Positions 11,601 through 24,520 of a stretch of 64,000 nucleotides of DNA are shown here, piece by piece. Position numbers and translations under genes: made by a program. The stretch comes from Sphagnum magellanicum (Eukaryota > Streptophyta > Sphagnopsida > Sphagnales > Sphagnaceae). The notes under the pieces were generated by a model, which saw nothing but the letters and a program-made list of their open reading frames with translations, was not told the DNA's origin and did no database searches. Position 1 is the stretch's first letter, and each line of letters opens with the position of its first letter. The stretch spans positions 12,482,501 to 12,546,500 of the forward strand of contig CM038908.1 in NCBI GenBank assembly GCA_021904315.1, in the 5' to 3' direction.

Positions 11601-12929
11601 ATGCAACCATTCAATTTGTGATTATATGCAATTAATTGTCATTAGCAACTATGTTTTATTGTTTTTGCAACTAGTCACCATCCTTTTCAATCCATTATTA
11701 CTATTGTAACTATGGTGTAACTAATTTGTGAATATTAAATTTTTCATTCTTTCATGTTGACTAACTTTTGGGCTTTCCATCCATGAAAAGGTCTCTATAT
11801 CAAATTAGTTACAAAAAGAGTTACAAACTTAGTTACCTCTATGTGGTGTACTTATATTTTTTATGTACATTACAATGTTTTGGATCATATTAAGGTATAT
11901 TTATAAACTAGGTGAAAGCATGGTAAATTAGACAGCAAATGTTCTTTACAACATAAATGAAAAATAACTAGGAAGCATGCTTTGATGTAGTAAACTTTAA
12001 AATATTATTTAGTTCAAAGATAAATATGAACATTTTTTTCAATTTTGTTAAAACTTTTCATAAAGAATACATGTTTAAAATAGGTTTAAGTAGATTCATG
12101 GGATTTCAAGCAAAAGTCATAGTCTACTTTATAGCCCTTATGTAAATTTTAAGTAAATAAAATATTACATTTAAAAAAATTTGGAATTAACATGGCCCTA
12201 AAATGTACTTGTGGCTTTTCATCTTTTTCATATTATAATAAAAATATATGTAACTTATAATGTAAAAGTAGGTTTGAAAAAAATATTTATTAGTCAATTT
12301 CAAACCTACTTGTTACCTATTTTTATTATACTAAAGTTCTTTAAATTTTATACTCAACTTACCATAAACTCAATGTAAGCATAAATGTTTTCAAAATGAA
12401 ACATAACTAACTTTCCAATCTATTTTTTTGTGTTTTTGTACAAAATTATCATATTTTAAAATGGGATTTTAGGTGGATGTACTTTTTAATCTAAATTGCC
12501 ATGCTTTCGCCCAACTATGTTATATTTGGGGCATGTCAAATATACATTTTGGATATATTGTGGGTGGGTTAAGTAGGCTACAAAAGTAACTTAATAAATA
12601 AGTAGGCATGTATGTAAATATGTAGTTAAACTGGGCTAATTATTTGATAAGCAAATTACTTCCATAAAATATTAGGATTATTAAATATTAAATATATTTA
12701 ATAGGTAATAGGTAATAAATAATATTAATTATTGATTAATTAATTTCATTATATTAATAAATAATATCTCATAAAATTATTTTTTAAATTTATTTATTTG
12801 ATAATTAAAATAATTGATCACAAATAAATCTTAGTTTTTTATTTTATTATTAATTATTGATGAAATTTATTTTGGCCAAGGTTTTTTTTAAATATTTTTT
12901 TTCATGTTTTAAATATTTCAAAATTTTAA

Positions 12930-13215
12930 ATTTTTTTAATTTAGCCAAGGTTATTTAAATTTAAATTTAACCAAGATTTAAATTAAATATAACCAAGTTT
13001 TAATTCAGCCAATGTTTAACCTAGTTTTAAGCAAATGTTAATCTAACCAAATTGTAATTTAATTAAGGTTTGATTAAATTTTATTCAAGTTTTAACCCAA
13101 AAAAACTTAAACCAATGTTTCGCCAAGCTTTAGTCAAGCTTTAATTTACGTAAGGTTTAGTTAAATTTTAATTTAACAAATATTTAACCAAAATTTTATC
13201 AAAATTTACCATTTT
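12930..13215. repeat. Degenerate short tandem repeat, AACCAAGGTTTAATTT-like
   Basis: Roughly 15-25-base units of the form (A)CCAA(G)(G/T)TTTAA(T)TT recur many times with substitutions, for example AACCAAGATTTAAATT, AGCCAATGTTTAACCTAG and AACCAAATTGTAATTTAA. It looks like an old, decayed minisatellite. It is not coding. Confidence 0.6.
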
Positions 13216-13269
13216 TTTTGTTTATCCAATGTTTAAACTAGGTTTAAGCATAAATGCCATGTGAGCCTA

Positions 13270-13530
13270 ACCTACATGCGACATAGGCTATTTTAATTAA
13301 TAGGTTAGGTTGATGGGTAAGTAGTAAGTTAGGTTAATAGGTAGTTTTTAAAATTAATTAAGTTAATTATATATATGCCTATGTTAATTAGGTTGGTAGG
13401 TTAAAGAGGTAAGTCAATAGGTTAGGTGGGTATGAAAGTATTTAGGTAAATAGGTATGTATATATGTTAAATAAATAAGTATATAATTATAAATAGGTTT
13501 ATAGTAAATAGGTAGGTAGGTAGTTTGTTT
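13270..13530. repeat. TAGGT-rich repeat tract (left arm of an inverted pair)
   Basis: Irregular repeats of TAGGTTA, TAGGTA and AAGTAG run through this tract, ending near 13522 with GGTAGGTAGGTAG. Its complement occurs at 13780-13890, so the two tracts could pair. Confidence 0.7.
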
Positions 13531-13779
13531 TGGAAGATCTTATTTTAGTTTGGGATTAAAAAGTTTATTATGCATGCACATACTTCTATGGTTGGCAAGT
13601 AATTACAACTATAAAATTCCTTTTTTTTTTCTCATTTCAATCTTATAAACCATATAAATAGATGCACTTAAAACATTAAAAGCACATAAACAACATTACA
13701 AAGAACATGTAATGTGAAATGAACCAATAAAAAGGTTTGACTTTAAAAAATACAATTAAATTAAAATATCTACTTACAT

Positions 13780-13890
13780 ACCTACTCTTTGCCTACCAAC
13801 ATATTTACCTACCTACTTATTTACCTATCTACTTACTTACACATTTTTTACCTACCTACCTACCCATCTACATACTTACTTCCTTACATA
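13780..13890. repeat. CCTACTTA-rich repeat tract (right arm of an inverted pair)
   Basis: Repeats of CTACCTACTTA and TTACCTA type are the reverse complement of the TAGGTA tract at 13270-13530. The two arms are separated by about 250 bases of unrelated AT-rich DNA. Confidence 0.7.
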
Positions 13891-15095
13891 AATTAAAATT
13901 AAAATTCTTCTTTTAATGCCAAGTAGCAAATTTTGATTGCATTGAATGACAATATGTGAATGGGCCATATTTTTGTTGCAAATGGGGATTAATTGCAAAT
14001 AATCAATGGATGAAACTATATATATTGACTATGTACATCATCCATGAGTGAATCGTGGATGTCATGTTCATATGACATTTGCAACTACATGTTGGGTGTG
14101 ATTTGATTTATGAAATTAATTAAAAATTTAGTTATGATAATCATTTACAATTAGATTTTAGTTGTAAATTGAGGTTGCAAATATGGGTTTTTTTACTAAT
14201 AAATATAGAAAATTTTACAAATGATCAGTTAAGGATTTTTTATTAAGTAGTTTTTATGATAATAATTAAATTGAGATGATAATACACACATTTGAAAAAC
14301 ATTCACAATTTAATAGGCATGGAATTTGAATTTAAATCTCAAAATTTCAAAAGTCTTTTACCACATGTAAATGAAATGTAGTACATGACAAATGAACAAA
14401 GTTGTAGCTTATAATACAAGAAACTAAATCATCAAATAATTTACATATTTTGGTATGATTTGAAATTATAATCATTTTTCAATACAAGATGAAAATTTGC
14501 AAACTCTTTAAAAATTCACATGTATTCGAAAATGAGCAAAACAAAACATGTGATGTATTAGCACAACTCTAGGCATATATAATTAAATTTGTAAAAAGGT
14601 TCATCCAAAATTTTCTTTTTATTGAAAAAATTAAAATGACTACAAAAGGACCCGCAATCCTTGAATCCTTTCTCACCTTTGGCTTGTTTGATCACGATTT
14701 GACCCGAATATTCAATGCCCACCCCCATCCTTCATTCCCTTCTTCAAATCCATTTGTTTTAACCTCTTATGCATAACTGTGTTCTTCTTCAACAAACTAA
14801 TTAACTACAAATTCAATTTTTTTGCCCTAAACTTCCCCACTTTTGTCATTATTTAGAAAATCCTTCTCCAAGTATTCTCAATCCTAAATGTCCAACCATT
14901 AGGTGTGAATTTCACAAGCCAACTAGTCACAGACGTTTGTAAAAAGTTCCCAAAAACAACTATGTCAACTAAAACATGTAATTACAACATGCACATGCAC
15001 CACATAAACTAGTAGGTAACATAACAAAATTGATTGGTATGAATTATTGCAAGCATTCTAGATTTACTATGTTGCAAAAAATCAATTGTCACCTT

Positions 15096-15250
15096 GATTA
15101 TTTAAGTTTAGATTATGTTTCTAACAATCATTCCCAACATGAAAACAAGTTAAGGGGTGTTCTAGGATTAAAATGATTATTTAAATTTAAATTATGTTCC
15201 TAATGATTGTTCCCAATATGAAAACAAGTTAAGGGATATTCCAAGAATAC
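15096..15250. repeat. Tandem duplication, 79-base period, two diverged copies
   Basis: GATTATTTAAGTTTAGATT... at 15096 recurs from 15175 with several substitutions. Both copies contain ATGAAAACAAGTTAAGG. No coding frame is present. Confidence 0.75.
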
Positions 15251-18200
15251 GGAATATAATTATTTTGATTGATCCAAGATTTGTGTGGCTATTTAATTTG
15301 GATTGATTTTTGGCTCTTCAACAATAATTTGCACATCACTCCACGTACATCATGGAGTCTTTAGACTTTTTAGACAATTTTAACAAAATAACAAACATTT
15401 TGGCTATCACATTCATTCTTTTTTATATCTACCATAACAACTTAAAAACCATTATAAATTCAATTACAATCCATTTGGTAGCAATAACCAAATCACCTTT
15501 CTTCTTGCATTACAACAATGATATGTTAATTATAAATTAAATTCATTATTTGAATTTGAATGAATTACATATAGATAATAACTAAAAGCACATTTGCAAC
15601 TTCAAGCTTGCCAAGTTGCACAACAAACATCAATCTTGTATAGTCCAAATTTGTGGTGATTTGAGAGGCATCCTTTGTAGTCAAACATGTCTTGTGATTT
15701 TAAAACCACACCACACTTAATTAACACAAAACTAGATGTTCCACTTATAAGAACATCAAAAAATAACTAGTACCCTCAGGTTCAATTGAGGATACATTAT
15801 TTCACCATAAAAAATGTAATATCAAAAATTATTTTGCAAATTGCCTAAATGTGAGCATCCAATACACAAGCTTGCAATTCGTGCATTTCTTGTTTTCCAT
15901 ATCACAAATTAATAGCATCTTCGTATCATAGGGTTTCTTGGAACAAAATTATGTTACTAACAAACATGGTAAACATGTTTTTTTAACATGTTTTTTCCAC
16001 TCATTACATCCCTTCCTTGATTTCTTTGTCCATGTTATAATTTTTTTAGGTTAGTTTGTATATACTTGATATTGACCTCTCAAACGCCAACACAAACTTT
16101 TTGTGTCATTGCATGCATATTAATAAGCCTTACTAAAGGCATGCCCAAAACAAGTGTCATGCCAAGGAGCTTGAAATGCCAAAGGATCACATGTAAACAC
16201 AAAAAATAGAGCTTTTGCTAGGGTGTTCAAATTGTTTCTTTCATCCTTCACATAGGCAATCACCTTGTTTAGTAAGTTGTAATTAAGAAGACAAAAGCTT
16301 CACTTGTGTTGCCATTTTAGCTCTTGCAATATTTGTGGCTTCAAACAACCCAACTAAACCACATGATATAAAAGTCATTTCAAGTTGACAAAATTGACCA
16401 CCAAAACGAATGTGTCAAAACTAGTTTGAGGCATCCACAAATCAAATGATGTGATTATTGTAATATAACTATTCAAAAGCAAAAAAAACATAGTTCTCCA
16501 TGGTTTTTGCCACCATGGAAGGAATAACATGTTTAATAAATTACTTTCGATTTAGAAACACTTCACATAAACATTGTTGCAAGACCAAGTGATGCAACCA
16601 ATGACTTTTACATTAGAAATTGACTTGTAACCTTTTGCACTATACAAGAACAAATCCTCCTATGAATTTCTTTTACATCACATCTTTTATATATATATAT
16701 ATATAGATATATAAATTCTTCCAAAATGGTCAATTATGGTTTTATAACTAAGACCTAAATCCACCATTTAGGCTTTTCTCTTTGCGCCCCCCCCCTCACC
16801 TTGCGCCTCTTTCACAAAAATTACCACATTAACTGCTTTCCATTTTGACCATGCAAATTTGGCTTCTCAATGGTCACATGCTTCTTCATTGCAATGGTCC
16901 CATGGTCTTTGTTGTAATTAACTAATCTTTTCACTTATTTTGTGTTATTATTATAGTTGGCAAACACAATGGCGTATCGCATGCTTCATTATTTGCATAG
17001 TACTGGGAGTTACTATGATACCAATGTTTAACATAGAGAATGCCTAAGGGCAAGACAATTAATTGTGAGGCAACCAAACTTTTTTATCTTACTCAATTGA
17101 AAAAACAATGTGCCCCAAACAACCTTTGTGCTTGGTTCATCAATATTTTTGACAAGAATTGATGCATTGAATGTTGGGGTAAAAACACATTCAAGTCCCC
17201 CAAAATTGTTGTCACGGAAATTGTAATCAATGGTGACATATGTACCCAATCTTGTTTGATCTCCATAATTGTTTAACATAAAGCTTCATGTTGATGGCTA
17301 TAGACTATGCATTCAAATGTCAATCAATCTTTAGCAAATGTGGGCATCCAAATTCAACAAGGTGATAGTTAGAGTGACAATAATTTTTAAATATAAGGTT
17401 GAAAAATTAAAAACATGTCAAAGCAAAAAAACAAATAAACCTCTAGGTTGGTTTTTAATATTCAAAAAATGATATTTGACCCAAAATGGTATTGCCAAGT
17501 CTCTACAAGTCACATACCAAGCTAGGTAGGTTATCTTCTTGATTATTGGTCAAAACCAAAACCAACAAATTACAAAATGAAAATCAACAAGTTACTTACC
17601 CTTGGACCCTTGTTCATAATCAACCTATATTTCAATAATTGGCCAACATAAACATAGACATAAACACAAAATTGGCATGAAATTTTTGTTAAAACATTAT
17701 GAGTAAATGCAAACAATTTTTTTATCATGACATGATCAGAAACACATGTGCAAAATTTTCATGACAACATAAACCATGATGAATACACACTATAAATAAA
17801 AAATTGTCATGATTTTATTAAGAAAATAAATAAATTATTGACATAATTAGAATTGATTCATAACATAATATGTTGGGTAACTAACACAAATTGTCGTGAC
17901 ATGATGATTTTCAACATCACAAATTGTCACATATCATTTTGTGGATGTTGATTGACATCACAAGCTTAAAATTGTAGCTTGACACACATCTTACCTCCTC
18001 ACAATCATAAATATAAACAAATTAATAAATTGCGGTTTGGAATTTATATTAATGGAAGTGGAAATTATTTCATTCAAAATCAATATAATCATGGAATTTT
18101 GTTATGATATTGTAAAGTTGAAGGAAGAAATGAAAATATATCAATATTTTGACTGTATGTCAATTCATTGCTAGGAAACATGGGTTTAGTTCATTAACCC

Positions 18201-19040
18201 ATTTCACTAAAAGGCCCTAAAAGTGAAATAGCTATTGTTTTAGCTTAATGCAATTTCATTATAGGTGAAATCATTTACACCTAATTCACTAAGGTTCATT
18301 TTTTTATTATTCAAATTACTTATAAATTAATAAAAATGATATTTATTGAATTTATTAAAATATTTGGTACTCATAACTTTTAAAACATGTTATAATTTTT
18401 ATTAAATTTATTTTCATGAATGAAAAGACCTTTTCAAAACCAAAAAAAAAAAATCTTCAAAATTAACTTCAATAAAATTTACAATACTAAAAACATTATA
18501 TGCATATAAACTAATAATTAAGAAGTTTACATATAATGTTACTATTTTACATAATGTTAATAATTTATATAATATTACAAAGTTTTTAAATATAATATTA
18601 TGTGTTTAATAAATTAAATATTACACATTTAATTAAATTATTAAATAAATGCCATAAAAAATATATAATTTATATTGATTAAATAAATGTTTAAAATGTG
18701 GGGAAATGTAATATTATATTATATATAATTATCAAAAATAAAATATTTGGAAAAAATAAATTAAAAAAATATTTATTCACAAATTATGTTATTTGAAAAA
18801 AAAATCTTAAAAAATATTGTTGAAAATGTATAAAATAAAAAAATTAAATGCATTTAAAATCAAATTAAATATTTTTTTCTTAAAAATATTAAACATGTGT
18901 ACATCTTTAAAAAATCATTTATATTGAACTTTTAAAATTTTCATTTAGACATAGTATGAAAAATACAATAATAGTTAAAGTTTGGCTTTTGCAAACCATT
19001 TGAAATAAACAATGTATTAAATACAATCATCACCTAATTT
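15251..19040. other. AT-rich intergenic DNA
   Basis: No gene was recognised. An (AT)n tract lies at about 16687-16715 and a C-run at about 16787-16794. Short frames such as 17028-17279 (minus) show no motif. The stretch 18300-18960 is extremely AT-rich and consists mainly of A/T runs. Confidence 0.5.
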
Positions 19041-19049
19041 GTTTCAAAA

Positions 19050-19165
19050 CAAATAAGGTGGTTGGACCCCAAAGGCAATGGGTTATTATTTTGAAGTCCA
19101 AGGTTCAAATCTTGGTGAAAACTTCCATGTGGTCAATGGTGTATGTTGATTTGTATGTATATAAA
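19050..19165 (+). mobile_element. tRNA-derived SINE-like sequence
   Basis: A possible A-box (TAAGGTGGTTGG, 19054-19065) is followed about 47 bases later by a good B-box (GGTTCAAATCTTGG from 19102), which is the spacing found in tRNA genes. The sequence does not fold as a complete tRNA, so a decayed SINE head is the better reading. The next element inserts directly downstream. Confidence 0.35.
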
Positions 19166-19168
19166 TAA

Positions 19169-19789
19169 CTAGTGGTAACCCGTGCCTGCAAGGCGCAGAT
19201 GGTGGGCCAGCACGGGTGGGTTGGGCACCTCTGGCCCACCGTCAGACTCAAGGTTTTTTTTTTTTTTTTTGCCCCTTAGTAATAAATACTTAGTGATATC
19301 GACGTGTAAATTTATGAGCCCTTGAAAAGACTGTTGCAAAAGTCTTCTAAGGCTCATACTACCCCATGAGCTACTTAGGCTACTTATTACCTTAAGTTTA
19401 CTTCACTTTTATTTTTACTTGCTTTAATTTACTACTTTTTACTTACATAATTACTTACTTGCCTTTGCTTACGTAACAACTCATTTACTTTATTTACTTT
19501 CATTATATTATTACTGTTGTAACCAAGGTCCAACAAAACTTTAAATGACACGGTAAAAAATCCTTTTTAAAAAATTATTTACCACAATTAACTGCCTAGA
19601 AAGTAATGGTAATAATTGTCATGTTGTTGGGGAGATCAGGTTTTATAGACAGACAGGTAAAAAATTCTTTTTTTTGATTATTTACCACAATTAACTACCC
19701 TAGAAAGTAGTGGTAATAATTGTCATGTTGTTGGGGAGATCAGGTTTTACAGACAAACAGACACACTGACAAACGTAGTGAATTAATAT
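19169..19789. mobile_element. Short non-autonomous mobile element with 10-bp target duplication
   Basis: A GC-richer block in AT-rich DNA starts CTAGTGGTAACCCGTGCC, has a long T-run near 19256, and ends in GACAAACAGACACACTGA..., AAACGTAGTGAATTAAT. The same ten bases (ATATAAATAA) stand immediately before it (19159-19168) and after it (19790-19799), as a target-site duplication would. Inside, a unit of about 103 bases is tandemly duplicated (19553-19656 and 19657-19760). It has no coding capacity. ACCCGTGC starts and GACAAACAGAC tails recall non-autonomous elements common in eukaryotes, but I cannot name the family. Because the duplicated site is AT-rich, chance is possible. Confidence 0.55.
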
Positions 19790-19799
19790 ATATAAATAA

Positions 19800-22260
19800 T
19801 ATTTTTGTGAAGAATATAAATTGAAAAATTAATATTAAATAAAATATTTAAATAATTTAAATAATAATTAAAAATGCCATGTGGCGATTTTTAATTTGAT
19901 TAATTCTTAGTGAATTCACTTGTTAATACCAATTCATTGTCAATCACTAGGTGGTTTGGTGGATTCATTAAATTTCGAATCTAACAAATTAGTGGTGATT
20001 CACTTAAATGGTTAAAAAGTCTCCTATTGAACTAAGGACACATCCTTACTAGGGATCATCAATAGTAATGTGGAGTAGTGCAAAGCCCAACGTTTTAAAG
20101 GTGTGAATGTTTTCTTTTTATTTATGTCATATTGTTATTGACAATAATGAAAACATTTTATATTAAAAATTATTCAAAATAAAATGTCATGATGTTGATT
20201 GATGAAATTGTAGGTTGTATAATATGTTTCATGAACAAATTAATCAATCTTTTTTTAATGGAAGTTGAAGGATACCTACTTAGTTCAAAGAATCAACAAA
20301 AAATTGATTTTATAAATGGAAAAATGTGATTCATGAAAATAGAGGTCACACATGGAATTAATTTTGGATATATATATTTTTTCCATAATGATTTCAAGGG
20401 AGGAGCCTAACATATCTGAAGGGTGTCAAGTACACAACACAATTCTTGCTCTAGCATAAAGCATGAGGTTTCACATAAGGGAACACGAGATTTCCCACAA
20501 GGTGACTTAAACCTTCAATTGTCATGCAATGGAAGGCACTATTGTCAAGTGCCTTCCTTTTTATATAAACAATTGGTTGTGATTCATTGGAGAGGAGAAA
20601 TCATATATGGAAAGAATTTTGGAAGAAACTTACATGAAAGGTGCCAACCATGTTGAGGCAAAAATCTCATTAGGTTAAGCCACATTCCACATATGGTAGG
20701 TCTTTAAGCAAAACATATATTGTATATGTCTTGGAAAAGTTTGTTTCCTTGATATGTTAGATTTTCTATCTTGTTACAAGTTTCCTTAAGCTTTTGTTTC
20801 ACCATTACTTATAACTCTCTTGTCTAATTTCAACTTGGTGATCTTCTACTTGAAGATTTCAATTTCTCTATATGTTCCTTTATATTATATTTTCTCATTT
20901 TCTTCTTTAATGTTTTCTTTTATTATTGTGGCCTAACTTCTCTTAATGCCTTGCATGTCCTTCTATTCCCTTCGCTTTTATCTAGTTTTCTTCTACCATG
21001 TGACAAGCTTTCACATCCACTTCATCACATGTTGATGAGACATTAAAGTTTTTTCGCACAAGTGCAAGTTGGAGGAAATCCTACCTTTCACTCTTGTTCT
21101 CCTATTGTTTCAAAGACCATCCCATTCCACCCATTATTTCCATTTGGATTTCACACATGTCCCTCTTGTTCCTACCTTCTTATTCCATGGTACATTATGA
21201 AGTACCAATGGAAGTATTTTAGGTTTTGGTTTACTTTTTATCATTGATCAATTAATATATCTCGTTAGTTTGAGTCTTGTGTTAGAAATCATGTAGTTAG
21301 TTCAATTTGCATTTTGTGTTATTTTATTGTCATTAGTAATTTTGTACATGGTATCATTGCAAAGTTTTTGAAAGGATGGGAGCTTAGATCATGGAAGGAA
21401 AAATAAGTTGAGGCTTATAGTTCATAGGTTGAAAGTCTTTTGGATAGTGTTGATCTAGTCTTGGCAAGAACTAACAAGGTGAAAAAGATATCAAATCATG
21501 CATTACAAATCAATTACAAATTGGTTTATGACTTGTCCATTACAAATCAAAACAACATTCTTACAAATAGTTCAATGGCATCTTTGGAAAGAATGATATG
21601 CAATGGAAGTTTCTTGAAAGATATCTCTAGAAAGAATCATTTCAATAAGTGTCTTAATAGATATAGTGATTATGGGACTTGTGATCATGAAGAGTGGGTT
21701 TATTATTTCAATGTCATGCCACATAATGGTAGTGGGATTATGAGCCATATTAACATCATGATGTAGTGTAAGCATGAGTGTTTGGTTCACAATTGGAAGA
21801 AAGTTGATGGATATATACACCAAATGGTGCAACTTGCTATGAATGTCCAAAACGCGAAGATCTTGTGCAAAGACTTCAAGATATAGGATCACAAATATGA
21901 TTGTTCAACTAACAAGTTTTTGTTTGGAAAGTTTCATGGTCTGAGGACGGATGAACATCACTTTTACATGGCAACAAGAATGATGAAAAAACTACTTGGT
22001 TGCCATGGCCATTATAGTGAGATAAAACTCAGCGACAAGTATTGACTTCTAGATCATTTTCTCCTCCACAATGGTGGACATTTTGAGGACACTTTTGTTT
22101 TGGGGTCCACATTGATTCATGTGAAGATAATCCAAAACAAGCATTTCCCTCTTTGATAACAAGACTATTAAAACCACAGCTGATTTAATTACATAAGGAT
22201 GGTCTCATGCAAGTTCAAAGTAGACATCATCCTCAAGTAAGACCAATTCTTCAAAAAAAA
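19800..22260. other. Intergenic DNA with unrecognised short frames
   Basis: The plus-strand frame 21440-21766 (about 108 codons) shows no known motif, and the stretch around it up to 22.2 kb has many stops in all frames. It may be an old, unrecognisable coding or transposon relic. A short (AT)n run lies near 20370. Nothing else stands out. Confidence 0.3.
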
Positions 22261-22261
22261 T

Positions 22262-22425
22262 GGGCATTTGTTGTTCTTCCATGTTGAGGAGTCAATGACC
22301 AATTTTACCAATTTGGATTTTCCTGATTGAAAACAAAAAAGATGAGCATTTGTTGTTCTTCGGTGTTGAGGAGTCAATGACTGATTTTACCAATTTTGAT
22401 TTCCTGATTGAAAACATTCGCAGGA
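22262..22425 (+). repeat. 82-base tandem duplication
   Basis: GGGCATTTGTTGTTCTTCC at 22262 recurs at about 22344 with few changes. Both copies share TTGAGGAGTCAATGAC and CCTGATTGAAAAC. Each copy translates to a phrase like HLLFFHVEESMT on the plus strand, but the copies are out of frame with each other and interrupted by stops. Confidence 0.8.
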
Positions 22426-23439
22426 TCAAATTGATGAGGGGGAGTGCTTCATGCTTCAAGCATATGTCAAACTACACAGATGATGAAGCCCAATCTGGTG
22501 TGATCTTTGAATATACAAAGTGAGTTGTGACAATTTTATTGTTGCAAAATACCCAATTGTTCATGAAATTTTACAAATGTAGCACATTGAAAACTTGTTT
22601 ACTTCTTGAATTTTCTCTTTTGAATGAAGTTTGTATCGGATGTAGCTATGTATTTCTAGTGTACCATAGGTCTTTGGCTATCTCTCATAGGTATTGAGGC
22701 AAACGATTCATGCCCAAGCTCTCATGGTGACATGAAGGCTAGAGTGGACATAGTAATAGAAAGACTGGGCATTTCTAATGTACCTTTGATTTGTGTAATC
22801 AAACATCTATCCATTGCCAAGTTTCTAACCTTCGTAATTGGATTGTAATCACCATTATTGTTGAACACAATTCTTCCCCAAGAGACCCTCCATTCATACC
22901 CCTTTGAGTCTGCAAATCCTATACTTCGATTACATTTTTGAAATTGGGTCAACAAAACAACGTGTACATCTCTAGGACTAACTAGGCCGCTTCATGCTCG
23001 AGGCCCAAACTGAATCTATGATCATATCACAGTTTGGTCAACACATACACCGAAGGAGTTACCTCAACAGTTCTGACCTTGAGTGGTTGTTAGCTTGAGT
23101 CAAGAGTGTGCATCTTGAATGGATCATAATCTGTGCTCTAAAGTTGAGATCAGAGCTTAGACGTTACCAAGCAATCACCAAGCAAGTCGACATGATGCCC
23201 CCAACTCAAATGATAACACCAAAAGATTTCTATTCTATGGGGCACCCAGTCTTTCAGCTCCAGCCCACTTATCCCTAAGAGATGCACTTGGAACATTCAC
23301 TTGAAAATGGAATGCAGCCTTTCCTTCTCAGAACCTAAGCTGCTTTGCTCACATGAAGCATTGTGTCCTATGAACTGCACATGTGCTCTCATACAAGCAA
23401 ATTTTCTTCTGTGTCTCACTTGGCTTGTGAACTCATGAG

Positions 23440-24520
23440 GTGCTCACGATCTCAAGGGTAACCTCATCTGGCATACGATCCATCACTTTCCTTCCAATTG
23501 AAAATCATTGCAGCAGTAAATTGAAAGTCACCACAATCAGATTACACCCCCAAGCTTCAATGTCACCAAAAAAGCTGGCAAGTTTCAATAAGCAAACCAG
23601 TTTTTCACAAGTCATCCATGGCTGAGTGTGCTGTATTCATGGACACCAGGGAGAAGACCCTTCTGAAGTAGGCTTCATTTTCCATTTCCTGAAATAATTC
23701 AAGGGAAATTTCCAATCTGCTTGCCTTCCCCAGCCCATTGACAGGAATCCTGTATGTCACCAGGTCAAGAAAATCATGTTAGCTGATGTTTTACAGCTGA
23801 GACCACTGATGTCACAACATTATGTTGACATTCAATGTCTCTTCATCTCCTGAAAGACATTTCGGAGCCTTGAATCAATACTGCATATTTTTGTGAGAGC
23901 TTCAATCAGGGTGGTACTGTACAAGATAACACCAGGCTTGATACCCGTTTCTGTGTCAATGTGAAGATCAAGCCACAATGCCCTTAAAACTATGGACAAG
24001 AGTCCGAGACAGTTATGAAGTGACATGCCTAGCTTCTCCATTTGGCAAATGAGCATTATGGCAGGGAAATGAAATCCTGTCTAAAGAAAAGAAATCAACA
24101 AGACAATTGCAACCATTCTATTGTTGGTTTTCCAGCCAGAGTTCCTCATTTGGTGGAGAAGCTCCAGCATTTCTACTCATGGCCTTGGCCCCTTCTGTAA
24201 GTGTGAAGTGGCATAGTGATTGTCCATGGTGAAACTTTACACCCTTCATTTTACATTCCTTGCAATATGTGCAAGAGTGGTTGCAACTCTCTGGCACCTG
24301 CAACCTTCTTGATCTTGAAGGTGTATGTCCTGAGGCTGCATCTCTTCCCTCGCTCACCTGAAACAGCTCATTGCCAGCTTCAAAATCCTTCTGCCATATC
24401 ACCAATTCACAAACAAGACTGGATTGAGTTTCAAGTTCACTGCTGTGAGCTGATTGGCAATCTGAGGATCCCCATTTTCTCAGTTGAATCTCTTCATTTA
24501 TTCTCTTCACTTCTCTTCTA
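23440..24520 (-). pseudogene. Pentatricopeptide-repeat (PPR) protein pseudogene
   Basis: Several degenerate 35-residue PPR motifs can be read on the minus strand in different frames. The clearest, from about 23766 downward, reads DLVTYRIPVNGLGKASRL followed by SLELFQEMENE. Another at 23940-23835 reads GIKPGVILYSTTLIEALTK then LRNVFQEMKR. Others show FEAGNELFQ (about 24390), LLHQMRNSGWK (about 24140) and GCNLIVVTFNLLL (about 23525). The order fits a tandem PPR array. Frameshifts and stops separate the repeats, and no ATG-to-stop frame exists. PPR proteins bind organelle RNA and are a huge family in land plants. This copy cannot make a full protein. Confidence 0.8.

Noticed and set aside
13270..13890. 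CRISPR-like array
   Set aside because: The repeats are irregular 4-7-base motifs without unique spacers. This is eukaryotic simple sequence.
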